Source of the DNA: Pandoraea pneumonica
Lineage (GTDB): Bacteria > Pseudomonadota > Gammaproteobacteria > Burkholderiales > Burkholderiaceae
Length of the DNA stretch: 64,000 nucleotides
Direction of reading: 5' to 3'
Assembly: GCF_902459645.1 (NCBI RefSeq)
Contig: NZ_CABPSK010000007.1
Span: 62,001 to 126,000 of the forward strand
Part shown: positions 9,150 to 17,842 of the stretch, one piece after another
How the letters are laid out: the number at the start of each line of letters is the position of its first letter
How positions within the stretch are numbered: the stretch's first letter is position 1
The notes under the pieces: model-generated
Databases searched by the model: none
What the model saw: only the letters and a program-made list of their open reading frames with translations
Told to the model about the DNA's origin: nothing
Program-made: the position numbers and the translations under genes

Positions 9150-9611
9150 ATGACCTCCCCGACACCGGCGATGGCTGCACCGCTGACCCGCCGCGCCGTC
9201 GATGGCGACGCGCCACCCATTGTCGCGCTGTTGGCGCAATTGGGCTACGACACCTCGATCGAGATTGTCCGGCGCAACATCGCCCTATCGAACGCGAATG
9301 GCGATGACGCGGCGTACGTCGCGATCGACGAGCTCGGCAATATCGTGGGATGTATGGGGTTGCACGCGCTCACCATGTTTCATCTGGCGGGGCGGCTGGG
9401 GCGCATTACGGCGCTGGTGGTGGAGGAGAAAGCGAGAGGCTCGGGCATCGGGCACGCGCTGATGGCGGCCGCACATGCGTGGTTTATCGAGCGAGGATGC
9501 GAGAAATTCGAAGTGACGAGCAGCGACCATCGGGTCGCCGCGCATCGCTTCTATGCGCGCCATGGCTATGCCCGTGACGGGCAGCGTCTGGCGCGCTGGA
9601 GCCAGACTTAA
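9150..9611 (+). CDS. GNAT-family N-acetyltransferase
   Basis: A 153-residue GNAT fold enzyme, expected to move an acetyl group from acetyl-CoA to an amine. The acetyl-CoA pyrophosphate loop is seen as 'ALVVEEKARGSGIGHALM' (R-G-x-G-I-G), and the C-terminal 'HRFYARHGYARDG' is the usual last strand-helix unit. ATG 9150 begins one base after the acylphosphatase stop. The substrate is not evident. Its stop codon lies within a perfect hairpin shared with the convergent infA gene. Confidence 0.88.
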   Translation: MTSPTPAMAAPLTRRAVDGDAPPIVALLAQLGYDTSIEIVRRNIALSNANGDDAAYVAIDELGNIVGCMGLHALTMFHLAGRLGRITALVVEEKARGSGIGHALMAAAHAWFIERGCEKFEVTSSDHRVAAHRFYARHGYARDGQRLARWSQT

Positions 9612-9624
9612 GTCGCTGACTTAA
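9608..9624. terminator. Hairpin holding both convergent stop codons
   Basis: A perfect inverted repeat, TTAAGTC (9608-9614), GCT loop, GACTTAA (9618-9624). It contains the stop codons of the plus-strand GNAT gene and the minus-strand infA gene. The stem is A/T-rich and short, so it is a weak terminator at best. Confidence 0.4.
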
Positions 9625-9842
9625 TTCTTGTGACGGTAGTTGATGCGGCCCTTGCTCAAATCGTAGGGCGACATTTCCAGCGTCACACGGTCACCCGCGA
9701 GAATGCGGATGCGATTCTTCTGCATGCGGCCGCTCGCATATGCCACCACTTCCACGCCGTTTTCGAGCGTGACGCGAAAGCGATTGTCCGGCAATACATC
9801 CGAGACGTGTCCGCTGAATTCGATCAGTTCTTCCTTGGCCAA
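9621..9842 (-). CDS. infA: Translation initiation factor IF-1
   Basis: A 73-residue single S1/OB-fold protein that occupies the ribosomal A site during initiation. It has the family framework '[20 protein letters not shown]', '[18 protein letters not shown]' and a basic C-terminus. Some positions differ from the common 'IRILPGDKVTVELTPYDL' form, reading '[19 protein letters not shown]', and the gene stands alone rather than in a ribosomal protein operon. Many Burkholderiales carry a second infA outside the rpl/rps operon, and this looks like that paralogue. A strong ribosome binding site (AAGAGGAC in the transcript) precedes the start. Confidence 0.93.
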   Translation of the reverse strand: MAKEELIEFSGHVSDVLPDNRFRVTLENGVEVVAYASGRMQKNRIRILAGDRVTLEMSPYDLSKGRINYRHKN

Positions 9843-10428
9843 TATCGTGTCCTCTTGAGGGTGCCGCTCGCGATGAGCGCAGCACCGGTGTTACTGAAGG
9901 TTCGTTCGCCAATACCGTCGCCGCGCCCTGTGGGTTGCAGGGCACACATCGAACGCCAAAAGGAGCCTACCCGGTGGACCGGCCATGTTGTCATGACGGC
10001 GCACCGAAACGCGGCGATGGTTCGAAGGAGCAAGGCACATTGCGGCAGTGCCGCAATGACGAGCAGTGCGTGTCGGGAGGGCGGAGACCGTTCGGTCTGC
10101 GTCATCGGCACAGCGAGTGATTCGGCTCGCAGGACAAGGCTGTCAGCGGCGCCGATAAAGCATTTCGCGATCGTCAGGCGATGATCGGCGAATTTTCGCC
10201 GATCCCGCAAGGATACGCCTATATACGTCGCCCGTGGGAAAAAGTTGCCCGGATTGTGCCATTTTGGGGGCTTTTGTCGTCAATTTGTGGCGCATTGCAT
10301 CATTCCGGACCTGACGCGCACTCGGCTGCGTCGAGTCACAACCCGGGTTTCTGCGGGACAACGCGAGCATGACGCGCGACGCGGTCTCAACTATTCTGTA
10401 AGTACCCGTAGCCCGCAGGAGGATGACC
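9843..10428. other. Hairpin-rich intergenic region
   Basis: A 586-base gap between divergent infA and the CBS gene. No frame in it looks like a protein. It holds a series of inverted repeats: GCCCTG/CAGGGC 9925-9943; CATTGCGGCA/TGCCGCAATG 10038-10058 (10-base perfect arms, 1-base loop); AGACCG/CGGTCT 10085-10098; GCGAG/CTCGC 10113-10130; GATCGGCGAA/TTCGCCGATC 10183-10204 (10-base perfect arms). None is followed by a clear T run. It could encode a structured RNA or hold operator sites. Confidence 0.5.
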
Positions 10429-10902
10429 ATGAAAACAGTCGCTCAGATCCTGAAGTCCAAGTCGGCCGACACGGTGTACAAAGTGCGCCCCACCGATTCG
10501 GTACTCGATGCGTTGACGTTGATGGCCGAGGCGCGCATCGGCGCGGTGCTCGTCAGCGAAGACGACCGGACGATCATCGGCATCTTCACCGAGCGCGATT
10601 ACGCGCGAAAGGTCGCGCTCATGGGGCGAACCTCGGTCAACACCCCCGTGCGCGACGTCATGACTTCTGCCGTACGCTACGTGAGCCCGGACCAGACCAA
10701 CGAAGAGTGCATGTCGCTCATGACCGAGCACCGCATTCGTCACCTGCCAGTCATGAAAGACGGCGAGCTGGTCGGCCTGCTGTCGATCGGCGACTTGGTC
10801 AAAGCGATCATCTCCGAGCAGCAATTCACCATCGACCAACTCGAGAACTACATCATGGGCGGCGGGGCCGCGCTTGCGAGCCGCACACCGCGCCCTAGCT
10901 AA
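10429..10902 (+). CDS. Tandem CBS-domain protein
   Basis: A 157-residue protein made almost entirely of two CBS motifs (residues about 8-63 and 75-132), which together form a Bateman module that usually binds adenosine nucleotides such as AMP, ATP or NAD. Typical 'GIFTERDYARKVAL' and 'GLLSIGDLVKAII' strands end each motif. ATG 10423 overlaps the AGGAGG ribosome binding site, so I chose ATG 10429, six bases after it. No catalytic domain is attached, so it may sense energy state and act through another protein. It converges with the MFS gene at 10912. Confidence 0.9.
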   Translation: MKTVAQILKSKSADTVYKVRPTDSVLDALTLMAEARIGAVLVSEDDRTIIGIFTERDYARKVALMGRTSVNTPVRDVMTSAVRYVSPDQTNEECMSLMTEHRIRHLPVMKDGELVGLLSIGDLVKAIISEQQFTIDQLENYIMGGGAALASRTPRPS

Positions 10903-10911
10903 CCCAGCAAA

Positions 10912-12390
10912 TCAATAATCTTCCGCATCGACGTCGTAATTCGACGGTTCCCAGCGAAGCACCAGCAGCGCGAGCAGACCGATGGCCGGCGCGATGGCGA
11001 TCACCCAGAACACCTTGGTCGCCAGCGCCGCCGCGAGCACCGGGAACAGGAACAGCGACACGGTGGAGCTGGCGCGCATCAGCGTCTGGTTGAAGCCCAC
11101 GCCCACACCGCGCAACGACGTCGGATAGCTCAACGACGCATACGTCATTGTGTGCGCGCCGGGACCGAACCCCTGCCCCAGCAGGAACAGTGCGAGGAAG
11201 CCCAGCGCCCACGCCACCTGCACCCCGCCAGCGGGCTTGCCGACCAGCGCCAAACCGATAAGCGCCGTCAGTTGGAATGCGTAACCGACGACCGTCAATT
11301 TCCACGCACCGAACTTCGGCACGAGGCGCACGCCGAGCAAACCACCGGTGAACGCGAACAGCAGATTGAGCGCCAGCGACATCAGAATGGTCGTGAGCAT
11401 CGACTGCGCGAGAAAGCTCGCAATGATCACCGGCAAACCGAACGCCACCGCGTTGTAGGCGAACGACGATGCCACCGAAATGATGGTCGCCAGCGTCGTG
11501 CGCTTCAGATACACACCGCGCAGCAGTGCCGCATAGTTGCTCCACGCCGCCGGGCGCTTGGCTTGCACGCGCTCGGCGTCGGCCGCCACCACGGCATCGA
11601 TCCCGTACGACCGCTTCAGAATCTTCGCGGCTCCTTCCAGATCGCCCTGATTCGCCGCCCACACCGGCGACTCGCTCATGTACTTGCTGCGCACGGCGAT
11701 GATCGCCAGCGCCGGAATCGCGCCGAAGCCCAGAATAATGCGCCACAGCAACGCGCTATGCGACGACGGCAGCACCGAGTAGCAGAGCAGCACCAGCAAA
11801 TACGAAGCGCAAATGGCCGCGTACCACGTTGGACACCACATCGCCACGCGCGCCGCCTTATTGCCGCGCCCCTTGAGCTTCGAGAACTCGGCGAGGAACG
11901 CCATCGCCACCGGCAAATCGATCCCTACGCCCAGCCCCATCACGAAGCGCGCGCCCGCGAGCACATACTCGTTCGGGGCGAACGCACAGGCGATGGCGGC
12001 AATCACAAAGCACAGCATGTCGGCCATGAACACGCGATAGCGGCCGATGCGATCGGTGAAGTACCCACCGAGGAACGCCCCGACGATCGCGCCGAATGTG
12101 ATGGCCGACGCCACCATGCCGGTCCCGGCAGGCGTGAGATTGAATTCGCGGGCCACGTCCTTCAAACCGAAGGCGAGCGCGCCCAGATCGTAGGCGTCGA
12201 GGAACACACCGCCAAGCGCGATGGCCACGATCCAGCGTGCATTGGAAACCCGCGCGCCGCCCTCGTTGACGAGTTGGGCCACGTCGCCCGCCGAACGAAT
12301 GACCGCCGGGCCTGAAGTGCGCGCAGCGGCAGCGGCTGCGGAGGCCGCGCGTGCAGACGCGGCAGGAGACAAGGAAACGTCGACAGACAT
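10912..12390 (-). CDS. MFS transporter, sugar/aromatic-acid porter-like
   Basis: A 492-residue major facilitator with about twelve membrane segments after a 50-residue Ala-rich N-terminal tail. The loop 2-3 motif 'GGYFTDRIGRYRVF' and the loop 8-9 region 'GGLLGVRLVPKFGAWKL' are the usual MFS signatures. The segment 'GVGIDLPVAMAFLAEF' resembles the substrate region of the sugar porter and aromatic acid:H+ symporter groups. It should lie in the inner membrane. No metabolic gene sits beside it, so the substrate cannot be assigned. Confidence 0.88.
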   Translation of the reverse strand: MSVDVSLSPAASARAASAAAAAARTSGPAVIRSAGDVAQLVNEGGARVSNARWIVAIALGGVFLDAYDLGALAFGLKDVAREFNLTPAGTGMVASAITFGAIVGAFLGGYFTDRIGRYRVFMADMLCFVIAAIACAFAPNEYVLAGARFVMGLGVGIDLPVAMAFLAEFSKLKGRGNKAARVAMWCPTWYAAICASYLLVLLCYSVLPSSHSALLWRIILGFGAIPALAIIAVRSKYMSESPVWAANQGDLEGAAKILKRSYGIDAVVAADAERVQAKRPAAWSNYAALLRGVYLKRTTLATIISVASSFAYNAVAFGLPVIIASFLAQSMLTTILMSLALNLLFAFTGGLLGVRLVPKFGAWKLTVVGYAFQLTALIGLALVGKPAGGVQVAWALGFLALFLLGQGFGPGAHTMTYASLSYPTSLRGVGVGFNQTLMRASSTVSLFLFPVLAAALATKVFWVIAIAPAIGLLALLVLRWEPSNYDVDAEDY

Positions 12391-12845
12391 GAGGCTGAAC
12401 CGGGAAAGCGGGGGATCGAAAGGTCGCGATGTTACCGCTTGGTACCGTCACATCCAAGTGCTTTCTGGTTATATGTTTAGATGATTCCCGCGCTAGCAAG
12501 CGCATTTTCATGACTTACCAGCGTCATCGACCAAACAAAACCCATCGCACGAGTGGATTCCACCTGCCCTGTAAGCATTTACAGGGCATGACCCCACGTC
12601 TCATCTAGCGAGAATATGATCGAGGAATGCTTCGGAAACGGCAGCCCCCGCGTGAAACCCAACAGCAGCGGCCAGTTCGACGGGGGTCCGGCATTAACAA
12701 ATGCTTACCGTTTCTTACAGCAGGAATATCTGCGGAACCCTACATTCCGCGTCGTGGTCGCAATACATGTGCCACAAAGTGCGCGAAGTCATCGACCTCG
12801 ATGGTGACGGCGCATTTACCTCACGCTCACGAGGAACGACTGAAA
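12391..12845. other. Divergent intergenic region with a perfect hairpin
   Basis: A 455-base gap between the MFS gene (minus) and the glycine-zipper lipoprotein gene (plus). The frame of the lipoprotein runs upstream to 12627 but that part is not protein-like. The clear element is the inverted repeat TGCCCTGTAA/TTACAGGGCA at 12565-12588 with a 4-base loop. Promoters for both flanking genes must lie here but I cannot place them with confidence. Confidence 0.5.
12565..12588. promoter_or_regulatory. Perfect 10-base inverted repeat, candidate operator
   Basis: TGCCCTGTAA (12565-12574), GCAT, TTACAGGGCA (12579-12588). There is no T run after it and it is far from any stop codon, so an operator or a 5' leader hairpin is more likely than a terminator. 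Confidence 0.4.
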
Positions 12846-13373
12846 ATGAAGATCAAAGCACTTACGGGAATCAGCGCGGCATTGGCCGCTGTCATGCTCG
12901 CCGGTTGCGTCGCACCGGGCCCGCAATACGGTGGTGGTTACCAACAGGGATATCAGCAACCGGGTTACCAGCAGCCGGGCTATCAACAGGGTTACCAGCA
13001 GGGCTACCAGCAACCGCCGCAAGGCGCACCGCAGGGAGCGTTGTATGGCCGCGTTGAATCGATCGAGCAAATGAACGGCGCGAACAACAGCCCGAACATT
13101 CTCGGTACGGTGCTGGGCGGCGCAGCCGGCGGTTTGCTCGGCAACACGATGGGCGGCGGTCGCGGTCGCACGGCCACCACGATCGGTGGTGCTGTGGTTG
13201 GCGCCATTGCGGGCAACCGTATCGAAAACAGCATGGGTCAACCGAACGTGCTGTATCGCATCACGGTGCGCCTGGACGATGGCCGCGTCGCCACGGTGAC
13301 GCAAGCGCCGCCGCTGCGCGTGCAGCAAGGCCAACGTGCTGCCGTCGCGAACGACACTGTGTATCCGTACTAA
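12846..13373 (+). CDS. Glycine-zipper 2TM-type outer membrane lipoprotein
   Basis: A 175-residue predicted lipoprotein with a lipobox 'VMLAGC' (Cys21). A repeat-rich Gln/Tyr/Pro/Gly stretch follows (residues about 27-60, units of QQ-x-GYQQ) and then a glycine-zipper pair: 'GTVLGGAAGGLLGNTMGGG' and 'IGGAVVGAIAGNRIEN'. This is the Rick_17kDa/SlyB-like family, thought to sit in the outer membrane and support envelope integrity. ATG 12846 was chosen because the signal peptide begins there. It is followed by a strong terminator, so it is a single-gene unit. Confidence 0.9.
   Translation: MKIKALTGISAALAAVMLAGCVAPGPQYGGGYQQGYQQPGYQQPGYQQGYQQGYQQPPQGAPQGALYGRVESIEQMNGANNSPNILGTVLGGAAGGLLGNTMGGGRGRTATTIGGAVVGAIAGNRIENSMGQPNVLYRITVRLDDGRVATVTQAPPLRVQQGQRAAVANDTVYPY
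12928..13018 (+). repeat. Short in-frame tandem repeat coding QQ-x-GYQQ units
   Basis: Repeated near-identical 12-15 base units (caacagggatatcag, caaccgggttac and variants) in the lipoprotein gene encode Gln-Gln-Pro/Gly-Gly-Tyr steps. Such repeats are prone to length change by slippage. Confidence 0.7.
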
Positions 13374-13390
13374 GCACGTCTCGCGCCACA

Positions 13391-13430
13391 GAAAACGCCC
13401 GCCGGTTTTGCCCGGCGGGCGTTTTCTTTT
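13391..13430 (+). terminator. Strong intrinsic terminator after the lipoprotein gene
   Basis: Arms GAAAACGCCCGCCGG (13391-13405) and CCGGCGGGCGTTTTC (13412-13426) with a 6-base loop, followed by TTTT. The 15-base perfect stem makes it one of the clearest terminators in the window. It may also work in the reverse direction. Confidence 0.93.
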
Positions 13431-13591
13431 TGGCGCGTGTCAATCGAAAAAGGGCGTGGTGATCAAGGGTCGAACCGCCATACGCAAAAACTATTTGGCC
13501 TGATAAGATACGCGCGACCATCGGAGGGCCGCACGCCGTTCCGGAACTTTGTCGAATCCGTCAGTTACCGTTACCCCTTCGAATCTCCGTC

Positions 13592-15007
13592 ATGTCGACC
13601 CAGACGACGTACCACCATCGCCTTCTCATGGCGGTGGTCGGCGGCATCAGTGCAGTGCTTAATGCCGGCGCCCTCTTTGCAGTCCTGCTCATCAACGGAC
13701 AGAATCCCTATTCTCCATACGGCCTGACACTCGTTAGTGCACTGGGCGTCGCTGCCTTCATCGTCTTTGCCCGTTTTCATCTGGTGGCGAGCGCCCGCAA
13801 TGCGCGCTGGATGCTCGGACGAGGCGCCATGCGCTGGTGCCGCTTGCTCGTCACGATGATCGTTCTGTTGTTTTTGACTTACGACCGTCTGGCCGACGTG
13901 CGCGAATTGCTCGCCGAGTGGGCGCTGCTGGCACTGCCGTTGCAGATGCTCGGTCTGGCCGCGCTGCGCGGCGCCGCGCACAGCATCAACAATGCGCCCG
14001 GCAATCAGCGGCGCGCGGCGTTTTTCGGCTTCGGCCCGGAGGCGCGCAAACTGAACCTGCGCCTGCGCCGCTCGCCGATTCTCGGCATTCAGGTCACCGG
14101 CTACTACAACGACGTGCCGGTCGTGGCGCAAGACGACGAGGTGCTGCCGCCCTATCTCGGCCCCTATGCCGAAGCCGCCGCGCACATCCAGGCCAACGAC
14201 TACGAGATCGTCTTCATCGCCATCGGGCAGCAAGACAACAAAGACCTCACCGACGACATCGTCCACCGCTTGTACGATTCGACGGCGGCGATCTATCTGC
14301 TGCCGGAATTCCGCTTTGCGGGCGACATGCCGCTGACCGGCACAGACCTCGCAGGGGTTCCGCTGCTGGCGCTTCACGACATCACCGTGCAGGGCGTCTT
14401 GCGCATGATCAAACGCGGCATCGACATCGTCGGGGCCTCGTTGATTTTGTTGCTGCTCTGGCCAGTGATGATCGGCGTCGCCATCGCCGTGCGCCTCGAT
14501 TCGCCGGGACCGATCTTGTTCCGTCAGCGACGCTATGGCGAGCGCGGCCAACCGATCATCGTGCGTAAATTCCGCTCGATGCGTGTCGAGCAGGAAATCG
14601 ATGACGCAGCAGCCGCGACGGGAGGATTACGTCAGGCCCATGCGGGCGACAGCCGCATTACGCCCATTGGCAAGGTATTGCGCCGCACGTCGCTCGATGA
14701 ACTGCCACAACTCTTCGACGTGCTGGGCGGGGCGATGAGTCTGGTTGGCCCGCGTCCGCATGCGGAGGAGCACAACGAGGTGTATCGCCGGTTGATTCCG
14801 GGCTACATGCTGCGTCACAGCGTGAAGCCCGGCATTACGGGATGGGCGCAGATCAACGGTCTGCGCGGCGAGACCGACACGCCTGACAAGATGCAGCGCC
14901 GCGTCGAATTCGATCGCTACTACATCACCAACTGGTCGCTGTGGCTCGACATCAAGATTCTGCTGAAAACAATTCCAGTCATGATCACGGGGCATAACGC
15001 GCTGTAA
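13592..15007 (+). CDS. Undecaprenyl-phosphate sugar-1-phosphate transferase (GumD/WcaJ-like)
   Basis: A 471-residue polyisoprenyl-phosphate hexose-1-phosphate transferase that starts an exopolysaccharide repeat unit on the lipid carrier in the inner membrane. Four N-terminal membrane segments (within residues 10-125) are followed by a CoA-binding-like central domain ('RRAAFFGFGPEARKL'). The catalytic bacterial sugar transferase domain begins near residue 272 with 'KRGIDIVGASLILLLLWP', then 'GPILFRQRRYGERG', 'VRKFRSM', 'RRTSLDELPQLFDVL' and 'SLVGPRPHAEEHN'. The full-length layout matches GumD and WcaJ, which use UDP-glucose. Glucose as first sugar is therefore probable but not proven. It is the first gene of the polysaccharide locus and converges with the WecG-like gene. 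Confidence 0.9.
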   Translation: MSTQTTYHHRLLMAVVGGISAVLNAGALFAVLLINGQNPYSPYGLTLVSALGVAAFIVFARFHLVASARNARWMLGRGAMRWCRLLVTMIVLLFLTYDRLADVRELLAEWALLALPLQMLGLAALRGAAHSINNAPGNQRRAAFFGFGPEARKLNLRLRRSPILGIQVTGYYNDVPVVAQDDEVLPPYLGPYAEAAAHIQANDYEIVFIAIGQQDNKDLTDDIVHRLYDSTAAIYLLPEFRFAGDMPLTGTDLAGVPLLALHDITVQGVLRMIKRGIDIVGASLILLLLWPVMIGVAIAVRLDSPGPILFRQRRYGERGQPIIVRKFRSMRVEQEIDDAAAATGGLRQAHAGDSRITPIGKVLRRTSLDELPQLFDVLGGAMSLVGPRPHAEEHNEVYRRLIPGYMLRHSVKPGITGWAQINGLRGETDTPDKMQRRVEFDRYYITNWSLWLDIKILLKTIPVMITGHNAL

Positions 15008-15014
15008 GCGCGTT
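14996..15014. terminator. Weak hairpin between convergent polysaccharide genes
   Basis: AACGCGC (14996-15002), TGTAA, GCGCGTT (15008-15014), spanning the stop codon of the plus-strand gene. There is no T run on either side, so termination activity is doubtful. Confidence 0.35.
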
Positions 15015-15030
15015 AGCCCGACGTGACAAC

Positions 15031-15852
15031 TTACCGGCCATTGCGCGACATGCTGCGCCATTGCCGCCAGCAGATGCCGATAAAGCGCCGGTCGTCGACG
15101 AGATAGCGCCGCCACATGCGGCCCGGGTCCTGCATGATGCGGTAGACCCACTCGAGGCCGGTGCGCTGCATCCACTTCGGCGCGCGATTCTGCATCCCCG
15201 TGGCGAACTCGATGGCCGCGCCCACACACAGCATCAAACCGCCCGGCATATTGGCCGCATTCGCCATCGCCCAGCGCTCCTGCTTGGGCATGCCGAGGCA
15301 AACAAAGATCAGATCGGCGTCCAGATCCCGAACGCGCTGTGCCACGGCGTCCCCTTCAGGGCCAGTGGGATCGAACGTCATCGACGGCACGATCAGGGTG
15401 AAGTCCAAACCGGGGAAGCGCCGATTCAGCCCTTCGGTGATCTGCGCCTCCTGTCCCGGGCGGCCGCCGACGAAGACGGCCTTGCCACCAGAGGCCCGTG
15501 CGCGATCGCACAGTGCGGGCAGCAAATCGGCGCCCGTCACACGCCCCGGTAGCGGCATGCCGAACAACCGGCTTGCCCAGATAATCGGCATCCCGTCGGC
15601 AAACAGATAGTCGGACGTCGCGTACAGGCGCTTGAATTCCGGCAGCACGTCGAGCCGCACGATGTGATCGACGTTCGGTGTCACCACGATGCGAGCGCGT
15701 CCGTCGCGTTGTGTACTCGCCTGCGAGAGCACGTCGACGGCGGTATCGAAAGGCACGGCGGCGATATCTAATCCGAACAGAGAAATACTCGGTTGAAAGA
15801 CTTCGCGCGTGCGCGTGACGGCTGCTGTGTTCAGATCCGTGTCACTGGTCAT
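15031..15852 (-). CDS. WecG/TagA/CpsF-family glycosyltransferase (GT26)
   Basis: A 273-residue transferase of family GT26, which includes WecG, TagA and GumM; these add a sugar to a lipid-linked acceptor on the cytosolic membrane face. Family motifs are visible: 'TPNVDHIVRL', 'DGMPIIWASRLFGMPLPGRVTGADLLP', split in the chain as usual, then 'VFVGGRPGQE', 'DLIFVCLGMPKQERW' and 'GAAIEFATGMQNRAPKWMQ'. ATG 15852 is used because residues before it are not conserved. The C-terminal basic tail typical for membrane attachment is present. It is the only unmistakable sugar transferase besides the initiating enzyme in this locus. The acceptor is probably the GumD-like product. Confidence 0.88.
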   Translation of the reverse strand: MTSDTDLNTAAVTRTREVFQPSISLFGLDIAAVPFDTAVDVLSQASTQRDGRARIVVTPNVDHIVRLDVLPEFKRLYATSDYLFADGMPIIWASRLFGMPLPGRVTGADLLPALCDRARASGGKAVFVGGRPGQEAQITEGLNRRFPGLDFTLIVPSMTFDPTGPEGDAVAQRVRDLDADLIFVCLGMPKQERWAMANAANMPGGLMLCVGAAIEFATGMQNRAPKWMQRTGLEWVYRIMQDPGRMWRRYLVDDRRFIGICWRQWRSMSRNGR

Positions 15853-16120
15853 GACGTATCGTTTTCCTGTCGTCCGGCAAGGCCGGGTTATCTTGCCACC
15901 GCCGCGTGTCACTCATGTTCATCACCCACGCGTGCCACCCTCGCGCGGCAGGCACGATAGTAGCAGCGGGCCTGACGCGTCAGTAACACTTTTCGCCACA
16001 CGTGCGGGGCAGATTTTGGAAAGTCATCGTCTTGGGGACGTGGATCGGCTACCATCGCAGCGGCTGTCCGTCCTGCCCCTTCCCTCATTGCCGTTAGCCC
16101 ACCGCTAATTGCCGCAGACG

Positions 16121-17833
16121 ATGATTCTCGACGCACACGACATTCCTTCCGGTACCCGCCTGCAAGCCGACATATGCATTGCAGGCGCGGGTGCCGCTGG
16201 CATCTCCCTCGCGCTGGCCCTTGAGGCGAGCGGACTCGACGTCATTCTGCTCGAGAGCGGCGGTGACACCCCCGAACCTGCCACGCAAAAACTCTACGAA
16301 GGCACCGTCGCCGACACGCGCCTCCACCCGCCGACCGAAAGCTACCGCGTGCGCACCTTCGGCGGCTCGACCACGCTGTGGGGCGGGCGCTGCATGCCGC
16401 TCGATGCGATCGATTTCGAAGCGCGCGACTACATGCCGCATAGCGGCTGGCCCATCACGCTCGACGACTTGATGCCGTGGTACGCGCAGGCCAATGCGTT
16501 ATGCGAAGCAGGCGAGTTCGCCTACACAGCAGAACAGGCGTTCGTCCCACCGGCGTCCCCCTCGCCGCCGATGATCGGTGGCTTCGAGAGCGACGTGTTC
16601 ACCACGAACACGCTCGAAAGATTCAGTTGTCCGACCGATTTCGGCGCGCGCTACCGTGCACGCTTGGCCACAGGTCGTGTTCGCGTCATCAAGCACGCGA
16701 ACCTGTGCCGGCTGCCGATGGCCGACGGCAGTACCCGCCTCGTCGGCCCGGCCGAAGTGCGCACGCTCGACGGCAAGACATTCACCGTGGCGGCACGCGC
16801 CTACGTACTCGCGACCGGCGGCCTGGAAGTCCCTCGCCTCTTGCTCGACAGCCCCGGTGTGAGCGGTCGCGGCTTGGGCAATGCCCACGATCTCGTGGGC
16901 CGGTATTACATGTGTCATATCGCCGGGACCATCGGCACGATGGACCTCTCGGGCGCGGCCTCCGTGCATCACGGCTACGACGTTTCGGAAGAAGGCATTT
17001 ACTGCCGCCGACGCATTGCGTTGCGTCCGCAGTCCCAACGTGCCATGCAAGCGGGCAATTTCATCGCACGGCTACATCACCCGCGTATTCCCGATGCGGG
17101 CCACGGCAGCGGCATTTTGTCGGCGCTCTATCTCGCGCGCCCCATCGTGCCGTATGAGTACGCCAAGCGTCTCTATGGCGACTCGCCCGACAATTCGCTC
17201 GCCAATTGGCTGGCGCACTTCCGTAACGTCATCGTCGACGCGCCTAATACCGTGCGCTTCCTGACGCATTGGACGCTCAAGCGCACGCTAGCCGCGCGCA
17301 AATTCCCCTCGGTGATCGTGCGCCCCGCCAACCTGCGCTTCAGTCTCGACTTCCACGCGGAGCAGGCCCCCAATCCGGACAGCCGCATCACGTTGGGTAA
17401 CGAACGCGACGCCTTGGGGCAACGCCGCATCCACATCGATTGGCGCTATGTCGACGAAGACGTGGCGACCGTGACCCGCGCGTTGGCAGCCCTCGCGCAG
17501 GAAGTGGAGCGCACGGGCGTGGGCCGCTTCACGTACGATCCAGCCGAAGTGGAAGCCGAGATGACGCGCTACGGCGCCTACGGCGGCCACCATATTGGCA
17601 CTGCGCGCATGGGCCACGACCCGCAGACCAGCGTCGTGAACGCCGATGGCCGCTTGCATGAAGCCGACAACGTCTTTATCGCGAGCGCCGCGGTGTTCCC
17701 AACGTCCGGCCAGGCGAACCCAACGCTGAGCATCGTGGCGCTCGCGCTGCGTCTTGCCGATCACCTCAAACGCGCGGCGAACGTGACCGCCCTGCCCATT
17801 CCGGCTCCCGTCAGCCATTCCAACCTCACTTGA
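16121..17833 (+). CDS. GMC-family FAD-dependent oxidoreductase
   Basis: A 570-residue flavoprotein of the glucose-methanol-choline family. The FAD-binding 'AGAGAAGISLALALEASG' lies near residue 21, 'GGSTTLWGGRCMPLD' near residue 85, and the C-terminal signature 'GGHHIGTARMG' and 'ASAAVFPTSGQANPTLSIVALALRLADHL', read as the usual active-site His region, near residue 490-550. The TTG at 16109 is possible, but ATG 16121 is preferred. Its stop is 10 bases before the epimerase start, so both are probably one unit. Such oxidoreductases occur in polysaccharide loci, where they may oxidise a nucleotide sugar or lipid-linked sugar; the substrate is not known. Confidence 0.87.
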   Translation: MILDAHDIPSGTRLQADICIAGAGAAGISLALALEASGLDVILLESGGDTPEPATQKLYEGTVADTRLHPPTESYRVRTFGGSTTLWGGRCMPLDAIDFEARDYMPHSGWPITLDDLMPWYAQANALCEAGEFAYTAEQAFVPPASPSPPMIGGFESDVFTTNTLERFSCPTDFGARYRARLATGRVRVIKHANLCRLPMADGSTRLVGPAEVRTLDGKTFTVAARAYVLATGGLEVPRLLLDSPGVSGRGLGNAHDLVGRYYMCHIAGTIGTMDLSGAASVHHGYDVSEEGIYCRRRIALRPQSQRAMQAGNFIARLHHPRIPDAGHGSGILSALYLARPIVPYEYAKRLYGDSPDNSLANWLAHFRNVIVDAPNTVRFLTHWTLKRTLAARKFPSVIVRPANLRFSLDFHAEQAPNPDSRITLGNERDALGQRRIHIDWRYVDEDVATVTRALAALAQEVERTGVGRFTYDPAEVEAEMTRYGAYGGHHIGTARMGHDPQTSVVNADGRLHEADNVFIASAAVFPTSGQANPTLSIVALALRLADHLKRAANVTALPIPAPVSHSNLT

Positions 17834-17842
17834 GCCTGCCCC

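Noticed and set aside
9630-10184. 184-codon plus frame across infA and the hairpin region
   Set aside because: It crosses the antisense of a definite IF-1 gene and several hairpins, with no motif or suitable start.
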